A DNA stretch of 64,000 nt from Bradyrhizobium betae (GCF_008932115.1 NZ_CP044543.1:4966501-5030500), one strand, 5' to 3'; shown: positions 33,599 through 42,684, numbered from the stretch's first letter. A program made the numbers and translations. The notes: generated by a model from the sequence alone, not told the origin.

Positions 33599-36211
33599 TC
33601 ACGCCCGCTGCACGAAGCTGTCCACGACCTTCTTCTCGCCGGCCTTGTCGAAGGCGATGGTGAGCTTGTTGCCGTCGATCCTGGTGACGCGGCCGTAGCC
33701 GAACTTCTGGTGGAAGACGCGGTCGGCAAGCGAGAATTCCGAGGTCGTGCCGGTCGATTTGGCGACCAGCTCACCCTCGATCGTCATCGGCCCGCGCCGG
33801 CGCGAGGAGAAGCTGCCGAAATCGGGGCCGGGCGATGAAGCGGACGAGAACGACGAGGTCTGTTCCTCGAAACCGCCGCTTCCGCCGCCGCCATTGCGGC
33901 CGCCACCCCGGTTGCGGTTGGCTTGTGCCCGCTGCCAGCCCGGGGTCGAATAGGTCGAGCCGAACGCCTCCATGTCGTCGAAGCGCGAGGCGCCGTAGCC
34001 GCCGGTGCCGCCCCAGGCCGAGCCGCCCTTGGACTCCGTGATCTCGACATTGGCCGCCGGCAGTTCGTCGAGGAAGCGCGACGGGATCGTGGTCGACCAG
34101 GTGCCGTGGATGCGCCGGTTGGTCGCGAAATAGATCATGGCGCGGCGGCGGGCGCGGGTGATGCCGACATGGCCGAGACGGCGTTCTTCCTCGAGGCCGG
34201 CGCGGCCCTGTTCGTCCAGCGTGCGCTGGCTCGGGAACAGGCCTTCCTCCCAGCCGGGCAGGAACACGTTGTCGAATTCGAGGCCCTTGGCCGAGTGCAG
34301 CGTCATCAGCGACACCGCGTCCTCGTCGGCGCCGCTGTCGCGGTCCATCACCAGCGAAATGTGCTCCAAAAACCCTTGCAGGTTCTCGAACTCCTCCATC
34401 GAGCGCACGAGTTCTTTCAAATTCTCCAGCCGGCCCGCGGCGTCCGCCGAGCGGTCCTTCTGCCACATCTCGGTGTAGCCGCTCTCGTCGAGCACGATCT
34501 GGGCGAGATCGGTGTGAGCGGTGACCTCGCGCTGGGCACGCCAGCGGTCGAAACTGGCAACGACATCGCGCAAGCTGCCGCGCGCTTTCGGCTTCAACTC
34601 GTCGGTCTCGACCACCGCGCGCGCCGCCTCGAACAGCGGGATGCGGCGCTTGCGGGCGTGATCGTGCAACATCTGCACGGTGGCATCGCCAAGGCCGCGC
34701 TTGGGTGTGTTGACGATGCGCTCGAAGGCGAGATCGTCGGCCGGCGAATTGATGACGCGTAAGTAAGCCAGCGCGTCGCGGATCTCGGCGCGCTCGTAGA
34801 AGCGCGGGCCGCCGATGACGCGATAAGGCAGGCCGAGCGTGACGAAACGGTCTTCGAACTCGCGCATCTGGTAGGAGGCGCGCACGAGAATGGCGATCTC
34901 GTTCAGCTTCTCGCCCTTGCGCTGGATCTGCTCGATCTCCTCGCCGATGCCGCGGGCTTCCTCTTCGGAATCCCAGGAGCCCGTGACCGTGACCTTCTCG
35001 CCGTCCTGGTCCTCGGTGCGCAGCGTCTTGCCGAGCCGGCCTTCGTTGTGCGCGATCAGATGCGAGGCGGCGGCGAGGATGTGGCCGGTCGAGCGGTAGT
35101 TGCGCTCGAGGCGGATCACCTTGGCGCCGGGGAAATCGTGGTCGAAACGCAGGATGTTGTCGACCTCCGCGCCGCGCCAGCCATAGATCGACTGGTCGTC
35201 GTCGCCGACGCAGCAGATGTTCTTGATGTGGGGTGTCTTCTCCTTCTCCCCACTTGCGGGATCGCGACGAGCTTCGCTCGCGCTGAGAAGGTCGGGATGA
35301 GGGGGAGTCTCCACGAGCGCGGTGCTGGGAGAGTCCCCCTCATTCGCATCGCTTTGCGATGCGGCCTCTCCCCGCATGCGGGGAGAGGCGCAAGAAGACG
35401 GCGCCTGCGACAGCAGCCGCAGCCACAGATATTGCGCGACGTTCGTGTCCTGATACTCGTCGACCAGGATGTATTTGAAGCGCTGCTGGTACTGCCTGAG
35501 GATATCCGGGTGCTCGCGGAAGATGCGGATGTCTTCGAGCAGCAGGTCGCCGAAATCGGCGGCGTTCAAGATCTTCAGGCGCTCCTGGTAGCTCGCATAG
35601 AGCTTGCCGCCCTTGCCGTTGGCGAAGACCGCGGCTTCGCCTGGGGGCACCTGCGACGGCGTCAGGCCGCGGTTCTTCCAGCCGTCGATCAGGCCGGCCA
35701 GCATGCGCGCGGGCCAGCGCTTGTCGTCGATGTTGTCGGCCTGCAGGAGCTGCTTCAGCAGCCGCACCTGGTCGTCGGTGTCGAGCACGGTGAAGTTCGA
35801 CTTGAGCTGCGCCAGCTCGGCATGGGTGCGCAGGATGCGGCCGCCGATGGAATGGAAAGTGCCGAGCCACGGCATGCCTTCGACGGCGTGGCCGAGCATC
35901 TGGCCGAGCCGGTGCTTCATCTCGCGCGCGGCCTTGTTGGTGAAGGTCACCGACAGGATCTCGGCGGGGCGGGCGCGGCCCTGGCTCAGGATGTGGGCGA
36001 TGCGCGTGGTCAGCACGCGGGTCTTGCCGGTGCCGGCACCGGCCAGCACCAGGACCGGGCCGTCCAGCGTCTCCACGGCGTCGCGCTGCTCCGGATTGAG
36101 CCCCGCCAGATATTTCGGGCCCACCGAGGCGCGCGCACGCGCGGCGATGCCGCCGGCCGCAGGCTGGTGGTCGGGGACGCTCTCGGAGGTGATCTTGCTT
36201 GGCTCGGTCAT
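33599..36211 (-). CDS. uvrD: UvrD/PcrA/Rep-family ATP-dependent DNA helicase with repeat-derived insert
   Basis: SF1A 3'-5' helicase for repair and replication restart. The 870-residue product has Walker A LAGAGTGKT (residues 57-64), TFTNKAAREMKHR, DEYQDTN, VGDDDQSIYGWRGAEV, LERNYRSTGHI and the late motifs TLHSAKGLEFDNVFLPGWEEG and RRLGHVGITRARRRAM. The C-terminus is Gly-rich and then ends in a PcrA/UvrD-type Tudor-like domain (FHQKFGYGRVTRIDGNKLTI). Between DEYQDTN...LWLRLLSQ and the DDDQSIYGWRG motif, residues about 274-325 are encoded by a palindromic repeat (35237-35390) that is absent from normal family members. Starts at 36220 or 36310 are also possible. Confidence 0.95.
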   Translation of the reverse strand: MTEPSKITSESVPDHQPAAGGIAARARASVGPKYLAGLNPEQRDAVETLDGPVLVLAGAGTGKTRVLTTRIAHILSQGRARPAEILSVTFTNKAAREMKHRLGQMLGHAVEGMPWLGTFHSIGGRILRTHAELAQLKSNFTVLDTDDQVRLLKQLLQADNIDDKRWPARMLAGLIDGWKNRGLTPSQVPPGEAAVFANGKGGKLYASYQERLKILNAADFGDLLLEDIRIFREHPDILRQYQQRFKYILVDEYQDTNVAQYLWLRLLSQAPSSCASPRMRGEAASQSDANEGDSPSTALVETPPHPDLLSASEARRDPASGEKEKTPHIKNICCVGDDDQSIYGWRGAEVDNILRFDHDFPGAKVIRLERNYRSTGHILAAASHLIAHNEGRLGKTLRTEDQDGEKVTVTGSWDSEEEARGIGEEIEQIQRKGEKLNEIAILVRASYQMREFEDRFVTLGLPYRVIGGPRFYERAEIRDALAYLRVINSPADDLAFERIVNTPKRGLGDATVQMLHDHARKRRIPLFEAARAVVETDELKPKARGSLRDVVASFDRWRAQREVTAHTDLAQIVLDESGYTEMWQKDRSADAAGRLENLKELVRSMEEFENLQGFLEHISLVMDRDSGADEDAVSLMTLHSAKGLEFDNVFLPGWEEGLFPSQRTLDEQGRAGLEEERRLGHVGITRARRRAMIYFATNRRIHGTWSTTIPSRFLDELPAANVEITESKGGSAWGGTGGYGASRFDDMEAFGSTYSTPGWQRAQANRNRGGGRNGGGGSGGFEEQTSSFSSASSPGPDFGSFSSRRRGPMTIEGELVAKSTGTTSEFSLADRVFHQKFGYGRVTRIDGNKLTIAFDKAGEKKVVDSFVQRA
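35237..35390. repeat. Palindromic repeat (family E) inside uvrD coding sequence
   Basis: About 154 bp, arms CTCCTTCTCCCCACTTGCGGG and, at the far end, CTCCCCGCATGCGGGGAG, with inner hairpins AGCTTCGCTCGCGCT and GCATCGCTTTGCGATGC and paired GGGGGAGTCTCC / GGGAGAGTCCCCC. It is read without a stop in the helicase frame as an Arg/Ser/Glu/Pro-rich stretch (CASPRMRGEAASQSDANEGD and onward). This element type is otherwise intergenic in Bradyrhizobium. Confidence 0.85.
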
Positions 36212-36460
36212 GCGAATCATTGGCCCCACGATGGCACCGCGGGGTTGCGGAAGGGAGCCTTCATAACAGGGATTGGTGCCTATATGGGGCGCCGCGAGGG
36301 GGTTTTCCACGTGCGCGGCCGGGCGATTTTGTTCCTGCGGGCCGGGCGAATTTCCGGCGGGAACGGGCCGGAACCAATGTTCCGCTCTGGAGATTGTTTG
36401 GGCAAGTGAGGCGCGTCAGCCGCGCCGATCGCAGACAGTCATCGAAACAGAGGTTCTGCC

Positions 36461-36634
36461 ATGCTGAGCTGGGTTGTGACGTTTCTGGTTATCGCACTGA
36501 TCGCCGGTATTCTGGGCTTTGGCGGCATCGCCGGCGCATCGATCGAAATCGCCAAGATCATCTTCTTCATCGCGATTGTCCTGTTCCTGGTCTCGGCCGT
36601 GGTGGGCCTGGCCCGCGGCCGCAGCAGGGTCTAG
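36461..36634 (+). CDS. UPF0391 (DUF1328) small membrane protein
   Basis: A 57-residue hydrophobic protein of the YtjA/DUF1328 family: [20 protein letters not shown], then [20 protein letters not shown], and a short basic end. Two membrane helices are predicted. The ATG follows AGAGG. The full family length is met. Function is unknown, though such proteins are often stress-induced in proteobacteria. It stands alone between uvrD (divergent) and the thioesterase (convergent). Confidence 0.9.
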   Translation: MLSWVVTFLVIALIAGILGFGGIAGASIEIAKIIFFIAIVLFLVSAVVGLARGRSRV

Positions 36635-36662
36635 CGGCGTTATGACTGAAGCATGATCTGCA

Positions 36663-37166
36663 CTACCGCTTCGAGGGCATCGCCACGTTTCGGCCGATGC
36701 CCTCGGGGCGCGGCACCGTGCTGTGGGCCGCGACGACAGCCCGGATGCGTTCGCTGATATCTGGCGGAAACGGCGCCACTTTGCGCGAGCCCATGTCGAT
36801 GTGGAGCGACATGTTTTCCGAGGTGGCCGACAGCCAGCCCTCGTTCGCGTGCCGCAACTCCTGGAATGTGTGCAGCCGCTTGTCGTCGGCCTCCAGCAGC
36901 CAGACCGAAACCTGCACGGGATCGCCGAGATGGATCTCGCGCAAATACCGCACGTGGCATTCGGCGGTGAAGGTCGAGCCGCCTCGCTCCTTCATGTAGG
37001 TGGGCCCGATGCCGAGCTGTAGCCACATCTGGTCGATCGCCCGGTCGAACATCACATTGTAATAGGCCATGTTGAGATGGCCGTTATAGTCGATCCATTG
37101 CGGCTCGATCTGCATGATCGAGGCGCGGAACGGCTCGGCTGTTGGCGTTGTGACTGTCACCGGCAT
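36663..37166 (-). CDS. Acyl-CoA thioesterase, hotdog fold (4HBT-like)
   Basis: A 167-residue cytoplasmic thioesterase that hydrolyses acyl- or aroyl-CoA. The hotdog signature is IDYNGHLNMAYYNVMFDRA, with the Asp-Tyr-Asn-Gly-His pattern of the 4-hydroxybenzoyl-CoA thioesterase group and its catalytic Asp. Further strands are TAECHVRYLREIHLGDPVQV and SENMSLHIDM. Length fits a single-domain member. It is divergent from the D-lactate dehydrogenase-type gene, 83 bases apart, and monocistronic. The substrate cannot be deduced; the nearby genes give no fatty-acid context. Confidence 0.88.
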   Translation of the reverse strand: MPVTVTTPTAEPFRASIMQIEPQWIDYNGHLNMAYYNVMFDRAIDQMWLQLGIGPTYMKERGGSTFTAECHVRYLREIHLGDPVQVSVWLLEADDKRLHTFQELRHANEGWLSATSENMSLHIDMGSRKVAPFPPDISERIRAVVAAHSTVPRPEGIGRNVAMPSKR

Positions 37167-37249
37167 GTTTCCTTCCAGCTATGCGTCCGGTCGCTTGACT
37201 TGACCGGTTTTATGTCCTTTGCCACGGTTCTTCTGTCGGAGGAATTTCC

Positions 37250-38674
37250 GTGGGTACCACCATCACCAATAATCCGCCGCGGCCGGAGCCGAAAGCCCTC
37301 GCTAGCGCGCTGGAGCAGCTTGCCGCACGCTTCGGCAACCGCCTGATCACCTCGCAGGCCGTCCGCGAGCAGCACGGCCATACCACCACATGGATCGTCA
37401 ACCAGCCGCCGGATGGCGTGGTGATGGCGCAGGAGACCGCCGACATCCAGGACGTGGTGCGGATCTGCGCCAGGAACGGTGTGCCGGTCATTGCCTTCGG
37501 CACCGGCACCTCGCTGGAGGGCCAGGTCAACGCGCCGGCCGGCGGCATCTCGATCGACCTGCGCGACATGAACAAGGTGCTCGCCGTGCACGCCGAGGAC
37601 CTCGACTGCGTGATCCAGCCCGGTGTCACCCGCAAGGCGCTCAATGAGCATCTGCGCGACCAGGGCCTGTTCTTCCCGATCGATCCCGGCGCGGATGCTT
37701 CGCTCGGCGGCATGGCCTCGACCCGCGCCTCCGGCACCAATGCGGTGCGCTACGGCACCATGCGCGACAGCGTGCTGGCGCTCAAGGTCGTGCGCGGCGA
37801 CGGCGAGATCATCACGACTGGCACGCGTGCCAAGAAATCCTCCGCCGGTTACGACCTGACGCATCTGTTCGTCGGCGCCGAAGGCACGCTCGGCATCATC
37901 TCGGAGCTGACCATCCGCCTGCGCGGCATCCCCGAGACGATTGCTGCCGGCGCGGTGTCGTTCGAGACCGTGCACGGGGCGTGTCAGGCCGTGATCCTGG
38001 CGATCCAGACCGGCATTCCCGTGGCGCGCATCGAGCTGCTCAACGCCGCGCAGGTCAAGGCCTGCAACGCCTATTCGAAGCTGACGCTGCCGGAGACGCC
38101 GTTGCTCCTGATGGAATTCCACGGCAGCGAGATCGAGGTCGCCGAACAGTCCAAGGCCTTCGGCGAGATCGCAAAGGACTGCGGCGGCGGGGATTTCTCC
38201 TGGACCACCAAGCCCGAGGACCGCACCAAGCTGTGGCAGGCGCGGCACGACGCCTACTGGTCCGTGAAGGCGCTCCGCCCCGGCGACAGCATCGGCGTGG
38301 TCGCAACCGACGTCTGCGTGCCGATCTCGCGCCTTGCCGAATGCGTCGGCGAGACCGAGGAAGACCTGAAGCGCCTCAATCTGTTGTCGCCGATCGTCGG
38401 CCATGTCGGCGACGGCAATTTCCACTGTTCGCTGGTCTGCGACACCAACGATGCCGACGAGATGGCGCGCGGCGAGGAGTTCATGCATCGGCTGGTCGAG
38501 CGCGCGCAGGCGATGGACGGCACCTGCACCGGCGAACACGGCATCGGTCAGGGCAAGCAGAAATACCTCAAGGCCGAACTGGGCCCCGAGGCGCTGGACG
38601 CGATGCGGGCGCTGAAGAAGGCGCTCGATCCACAGAACATCTTCAACCCCGGCAAGATCGTGCCGGAGGCGTAG
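37250..38674 (+). CDS. FAD-linked D-lactate dehydrogenase-type oxidase
   Basis: A 474-residue flavoprotein of the D-lactate dehydrogenase (cytochrome)/glycolate oxidase subunit D family. The N-terminal FAD-binding (PCMH) domain holds VPVIAFGTGTSLEGQVNAP and DPGADASLGGMASTRASGTN. The C-terminal cap has HVGDGNFHCSLV, whose histidines bind metal and substrate, and GTCTGEHGIGQGK, the last conserved motif. It starts with GTG at 37250 behind GGAGG. It oxidises a D-2-hydroxyacid (lactate or similar) and feeds electrons to cytochrome c or quinone; exact substrate is inferred. Single gene. Confidence 0.9.
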   Translation: MGTTITNNPPRPEPKALASALEQLAARFGNRLITSQAVREQHGHTTTWIVNQPPDGVVMAQETADIQDVVRICARNGVPVIAFGTGTSLEGQVNAPAGGISIDLRDMNKVLAVHAEDLDCVIQPGVTRKALNEHLRDQGLFFPIDPGADASLGGMASTRASGTNAVRYGTMRDSVLALKVVRGDGEIITTGTRAKKSSAGYDLTHLFVGAEGTLGIISELTIRLRGIPETIAAGAVSFETVHGACQAVILAIQTGIPVARIELLNAAQVKACNAYSKLTLPETPLLLMEFHGSEIEVAEQSKAFGEIAKDCGGGDFSWTTKPEDRTKLWQARHDAYWSVKALRPGDSIGVVATDVCVPISRLAECVGETEEDLKRLNLLSPIVGHVGDGNFHCSLVCDTNDADEMARGEEFMHRLVERAQAMDGTCTGEHGIGQGKQKYLKAELGPEALDAMRALKKALDPQNIFNPGKIVPEA

Positions 38675-38723
38675 CGCGCAGGCTGACCGCCGTTTATGCT
38701 CGCTCCATCATACGGAGCGGGCA

Positions 38724-39086
38724 ATGCGCTGGTTCGCGCGAAAGACGCGACAAGACATCTGGGATGAGGCGATCGAAGGCTCGCTCGGCGACATCGAGGC
38801 CGCCGAGCGCATCCGCGCGATCTGTGACGCTGCCGCTGCGAGCGCGGCAGGCTCTGGGCGCAACGACAGGCGCGACAGCGAGCGCTACGAGCGCGCCGCC
38901 AAGGTCGCGATGGAAATCGCAATGAAGATGTCGGATGGATTGATGCGCGACGACGCGGTGCGCCGCATCGTCGATCTCTGCATGACGGCGAACGACCTCA
39001 AGACCGCCCAGATCCTGTTCCGCGCGATCCATGCCAGCTGGATCCGCGAGACGGTGCAGCGGGATCATCCGACGCTGGTGCAGTGA
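38724..39086 (+). CDS. Hypothetical protein, 120 aa, helical
   Basis: An apparently conserved-type soluble protein with no recognised domain. It opens MRWFARKTRQDIWDEAIEGS, has an Ala/Arg-rich central helix (AASAAGSGRNDRRDSERYER), then AAKVAMEIAMKMSDGLMRDD and a C-terminal helix LKTAQILFRAIHASWIRETV. All-helical, charged, no signal peptide. It lies 49 bases after the D-lactate dehydrogenase-type gene in the same direction and could share its transcript. Codon use and length support a real gene; role unknown. Confidence 0.68.
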   Translation: MRWFARKTRQDIWDEAIEGSLGDIEAAERIRAICDAAAASAAGSGRNDRRDSERYERAAKVAMEIAMKMSDGLMRDDAVRRIVDLCMTANDLKTAQILFRAIHASWIRETVQRDHPTLVQ

Positions 39087-39128
39087 TCATTCGTTGCTGT
39101 CGCATTGCGACGACATGCCAATCCATCA

Positions 39129-39277
39129 CCGTCACCCTGAGGTGCGAGCCATGGGGCGCAAAGCGCCGCATGGGGAGCCTCGAAGGACGACGGCCCGGCT
39201 GCATCGTGGCCGTATCATCCTTCGAGGCTCCGCTTGCGACGCGTTTGCGCCTCAAGCGGCGCACCTCAGGATGACGG
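39129..39277. repeat. Palindromic intergenic repeat, family D double copy
   Basis: Two family D units in inverted succession: CGTCACCCTGAGGTGCGAGC...GGAGCCTCGAAGGACGACGG, then ATCATCCTTCGAGGCTCCGC...GCGCACCTCAGGATGACGG. The whole 149 bp is nearly palindromic. Its right end overlaps the last codons of the SulP gene. Confidence 0.85.
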
Positions 39278-40960
39278 AGTGAATATGTGATCGCCCTTCG
39301 CCAGCTTGTGCACGGCCTCGTCCACGCTGTGGAAGACGTGCTCGCGGGGCAGGGCGTCGAACAATCTGAAGCGTTCGAACGCGCTCTGCGCGCGCACCGA
39401 TTCCAGCCGCGCCAGCGCCACCGTGACGCCCTGTTCGCTGCACGCCTTGAAGACGTCGAGCAGGATCTGCGCGGCGGTGAAGTCGATCTCGACCATGCCG
39501 CTGGCCTCGAGCACCAGCAGTTGCGGCGTGGATGTCGTGAGAACCTTGTCCACGTCGCTGCGGAAGCCGGGCGCGTTGAGGAACGAGAGCGGCGCCTGCA
39601 GCCCGATCACGGCAACGCCTGCGATGCGCTCGCCGGTGATGTGCGGATGCGCCGGCCACCAGATCGTGGTGCCCGGCACGCGCTCGAACTCGATGAGCCG
39701 CGCGCGCGTCGTGCTCCAGATGCCGTGCAGCAGCGACAGCATGATGCCGAGGAACGCGCCCTGCTGGATCGGCAGGATGATGATCAGCGCGGCGGTGGCG
39801 ACGATCAGCAGGAATTCGCTCGGGGATTGCCGATAGATCGTGACGATCTGCCCGACGCGGATGATCCGCAGCGCCACGAACAGCAGGATGCCGCCGAGCG
39901 CCGCGTCAGGGACGTGCTGCAGCAGCCCGGTTCCGAACGCGAGCAGCGCCAGCACGATTGCCGCCGCCGCAAGGCCCGCGAGTTGCGATTGTCCCCCGGT
40001 CTCGGCGACGATCCCCGTCCGCGGCGGGCTGGCATTGACCGGAAACGCGCCGAACAGGCCTGAGAGCACGCTGCCGGCCCCCGCACCGAGGAAATCGCGG
40101 TCGACATCGGCGGGCGTGTCGGGATCGGACGGGAACGACCGCGTCGTGGCCGCGGTCTGCACCATCACCACGACGGTGATCACGAAGGCGAGCGGCACCA
40201 GGCGCCCCCATTGTTCCGGCGCGAGGTCGGGCAGGGTCGGCCGCGGCAGCGTGCCCGGCACCGCACCGACGACGCTGACGCCCTTGCTCTCGAGGCCAAG
40301 TGCGATCGCGGCCAGCGTCGCGGCCACGAGCCCGATCAGCGCGCCGGGAATCTTGGCGCTGATCGTCTCGGAGACGAAGACCACGGCCAGCACGCCGAAA
40401 CCGATGCTCAGCGTGAACGGATTGGCACGGCCGAGTTGGCCAGCGAGCACGCCGATGCGATCGAGCGTCGGTCCGCCCGGCGATTGAAGCCCGAGCACGC
40501 TCGGCAATTGCGAGACGATGATGTGGACGGAGATGCCGGCGAGGAAGCCGACCATGACCGGTACCGACAACAGGTTGGCGATGCCGCCGAGGCGGAAGGC
40601 GCCGCCGGCCAGCATCATCGCGCCGACCATCAGCGCCAGCGCGATCGCAAGGCCCTGATAGTCCGGCGAGCCGGTCGCGGCGAGCGCTGCAAGCCCGCCG
40701 GCAAAGATCGGCGTGATCGTGGAATCGGCGCCGCAGGACAGGAAGCGGTTGCCGCCGAGCAGCGCAAAGCCGAGCGAGCCCGCCATGAAGGCGAAGAAGC
40801 CGATCTGCGGCGCGAAGCCGCCGAGCCGCGCGGTGGCCATCTGCTCCGGAATCGCGATCGCCGCCAGCGTCAGCCCCGCCATGAGATCGCCCGGCAGGGA
40901 AAAGGACGCGAGCGAGCGGAAGAGCGGCCATGATTGCTTGGCGTGAGAATCGTGCGGCAT
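39266..40960 (-). CDS. SulP-family anion transporter with STAS domain
   Basis: Inner-membrane sulfate/bicarbonate-type transporter, 564 residues. The SulP core has multiple helices starting with SFSLPGDLMAGLTLAAIAIP and PEQMATARLGGFAPQIGFFA, with FGAFPVNASPPRTGIVAETG in the core. The C-terminal STAS domain is clear (ITGERIAGVAVIGLQAPLSF, LLVLEASGMVEIDFTAAQIL). The last few residues (DHIFTPSS) and the TGA stop are contributed by a family D repeat at 39129-39277, so the native end was probably slightly different. The substrate is not deducible. Convergent with the 120-residue gene. Confidence 0.9.
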   Translation of the reverse strand: MPHDSHAKQSWPLFRSLASFSLPGDLMAGLTLAAIAIPEQMATARLGGFAPQIGFFAFMAGSLGFALLGGNRFLSCGADSTITPIFAGGLAALAATGSPDYQGLAIALALMVGAMMLAGGAFRLGGIANLLSVPVMVGFLAGISVHIIVSQLPSVLGLQSPGGPTLDRIGVLAGQLGRANPFTLSIGFGVLAVVFVSETISAKIPGALIGLVAATLAAIALGLESKGVSVVGAVPGTLPRPTLPDLAPEQWGRLVPLAFVITVVVMVQTAATTRSFPSDPDTPADVDRDFLGAGAGSVLSGLFGAFPVNASPPRTGIVAETGGQSQLAGLAAAAIVLALLAFGTGLLQHVPDAALGGILLFVALRIIRVGQIVTIYRQSPSEFLLIVATAALIIILPIQQGAFLGIMLSLLHGIWSTTRARLIEFERVPGTTIWWPAHPHITGERIAGVAVIGLQAPLSFLNAPGFRSDVDKVLTTSTPQLLVLEASGMVEIDFTAAQILLDVFKACSEQGVTVALARLESVRAQSAFERFRLFDALPREHVFHSVDEAVHKLAKGDHIFTPSS

Positions 40961-41048
40961 CGAGGTCCCCGGAAAGCGTGTCTCGGCCGATCAGACTACA
41001 GCATTTCCGGATTCGTGGGCGATAGACCAGGAACATCCGCAACTCCTA

Positions 41049-41176
41049 TGTCCCGGACGCGCTGCAACGCGTAGCGTTGCTGCGCAGAGCCGGGACTCAG
41101 AAAGCCGCAATCAAATCAAGAATGGGCCCCGGCTCTGCAGCGCACCGCTATGCGCTGCGCTGCGTCCGGGGCACGG
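41049..41176. repeat. Palindromic intergenic repeat, family C copy 2
   Basis: About 128 bp with ends TGTCCCGGACGCGCTGCAACG and GCTGCGTCCGGGGCAC and inner arms GCAGAGCCGGGACTCA / GGGCCCCGGCTCTGCAG, related to 11554-11682. It lies immediately after the in-frame stop (41186-41188) of the probable native end of the caspase-like gene. Confidence 0.85.
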
Positions 41177-42684
41177 AAGGCGAACTCAATACCGGCTGCG
41201 ATAATTGTCGCCGCGTGCCGGGGCGCCGTAGCCGCCTCCGCCGTAGCCGCCACGGCCGCCCATGCCCATGCCGATACCGATGCCAATTCCGACACCCACG
41301 GCTTCGGGCGGCGGGCCGGGGGCGGGGCGCGCTCGTAGATCACTTCGTCGGGCGGCGGCCGGCGCGGCTTCGGCGGTGTCTCGACCACCTTGCGCTTGGG
41401 CGGCGTGTCGTCGACGCGCTTCTTGATGACGGGCGCCACTGCCGGGTTCACCGGCGTTGCTGGAGGCGTGGGCGTCGAGCACGGGCAGGTCGGCGCCATC
41501 GCGACCGCGACCGGGGCGGGCGTCGCAGCGGCTGCAACCGGCACGGCATAGTTGCGGTTCTGCACGCGGAGCAGCAGCCTGCGCGCGGTCGCAGCCAAAT
41601 CGCTGTTGTCCCAGTTGTTGAGATAAGCCTCGAACGAGGCGCGGGTGTTGATCGCGGTGGCGCGCTCCCACGCCAGCATCTGGCGCCGGCGCTCCAGGAT
41701 CGTGCGCAGGCGCGGCGTGAACGAGGCCTGTGCGTAAAGCTCGACATAGGCCTGATACGCCTCGATCGTGTCCTCGGTGATCACGAGCTCATAGGCGGCC
41801 TTGGCGTCCTTGCCCTGCAGGTCCTTGCGCCAGTCCGCGACGCTGCGCGTGCCGCCGGCGAGCGCCATCGACGAGGCGCCCGGAACAGCGGGTGTCCCGC
41901 CGCTGCTTTCGCCGAAGAACTTGAAGTCGGTGGTCAGCGAGGAGCTTTCCCAGGGGATTTGCCGGCCGTCGGTCGATTGCGCCACGGCGACGCGGATGCG
42001 CTTGAACACTTCCTCGATCGGCAGGTTCGGTTGCCGCGCGACCGAAAGCGCCGCGGTGGTGTAGGGGCTGTCGGCGCCGGAGCCGTCCTCGGCTTCGGCA
42101 CCGGGCGAGGTCGAATAGGAGATGAACGAGCCGGGTGCGCCGGCCTTGGTATCGACGATCGCAAGCCCGTGGCCTGCGCCGCTGAGCGCCGGGAACGGAT
42201 TGTTGCGGCAGGCATCGAGCATGAAGATGCGCGCCCGCGTCGGCAACGCGCCGAGCGTGTTGAGCAGATCGTTCAGGCGCACACCCTGGAGCGGAATGTC
42301 GGCCTCGCGCTTGGGATCGAGATCGACCGGAACCAGATAGTTCTCGCCGTCGATCTGCAGGCCGTGGCCGGCATAGAACACCAGCGCCACGGTGTCGGCG
42401 CCGCTGGCGCTGACCTTGCCGGCGAAATCGGAGATGGCCTGGCGCATGTCGTTCTGCACCAGATTGGATGCGGTCGTAACGGTGAAGCCGGCATTGCCGA
42501 GCAGCTCGGTCATGCCCTTGGCGTCGTTGGCGGCGTTGGGCAGCTCCGGAACGGTGCGATACGCGGATTGGCCGATCACGAGCGCGAGCCGGGCTTCGGC
42601 TGCGGCCTCCGTCGGCGTCATCAATTGCGTGAGAGCAAGCAGGCCTGATGCGAGGAATAGATTACTGAGAACTGGATGGCGCAT
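41116..42684 (-). CDS. Caspase-like (peptidase C14) protein, exported, probable C-terminal frameshift
   Basis: A 522-codon frame. Signal peptide (NLFLASGLLALTQLMTPTEA), then a caspase p20-like domain: LALVIGQSAYRTVPELPNAA, catalytic His107 in VFYAGHGLQ and catalytic Cys159 in IFMLDACRNNPF. Helical repeats (residues about 270-380) and a Pro/Ala/Lys-rich linker follow. Near 41300-41330 the frame switches. The +1/-1 frame there encodes a Gly-rich tail (GVGIGIGIGMGMGGRGGYGG) and stops at 41186, the typical end for such proteins. The current frame instead reads into the downstream repeat. A C-run indel or sequencing error is likely. A periplasmic Arg/Lys-specific protease is inferred. Confidence 0.85.
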   Translation of the reverse strand: MRHPVLSNLFLASGLLALTQLMTPTEAAAEARLALVIGQSAYRTVPELPNAANDAKGMTELLGNAGFTVTTASNLVQNDMRQAISDFAGKVSASGADTVALVFYAGHGLQIDGENYLVPVDLDPKREADIPLQGVRLNDLLNTLGALPTRARIFMLDACRNNPFPALSGAGHGLAIVDTKAGAPGSFISYSTSPGAEAEDGSGADSPYTTAALSVARQPNLPIEEVFKRIRVAVAQSTDGRQIPWESSSLTTDFKFFGESSGGTPAVPGASSMALAGGTRSVADWRKDLQGKDAKAAYELVITEDTIEAYQAYVELYAQASFTPRLRTILERRRQMLAWERATAINTRASFEAYLNNWDNSDLAATARRLLLRVQNRNYAVPVAAAATPAPVAVAMAPTCPCSTPTPPATPVNPAVAPVIKKRVDDTPPKRKVVETPPKPRRPPPDEVIYERAPPPARRPKPWVSELASVSAWAWAAVAATAEAATAPRHAATIIAAGIEFAFRAPDAAQRIAVRCRAGAHS

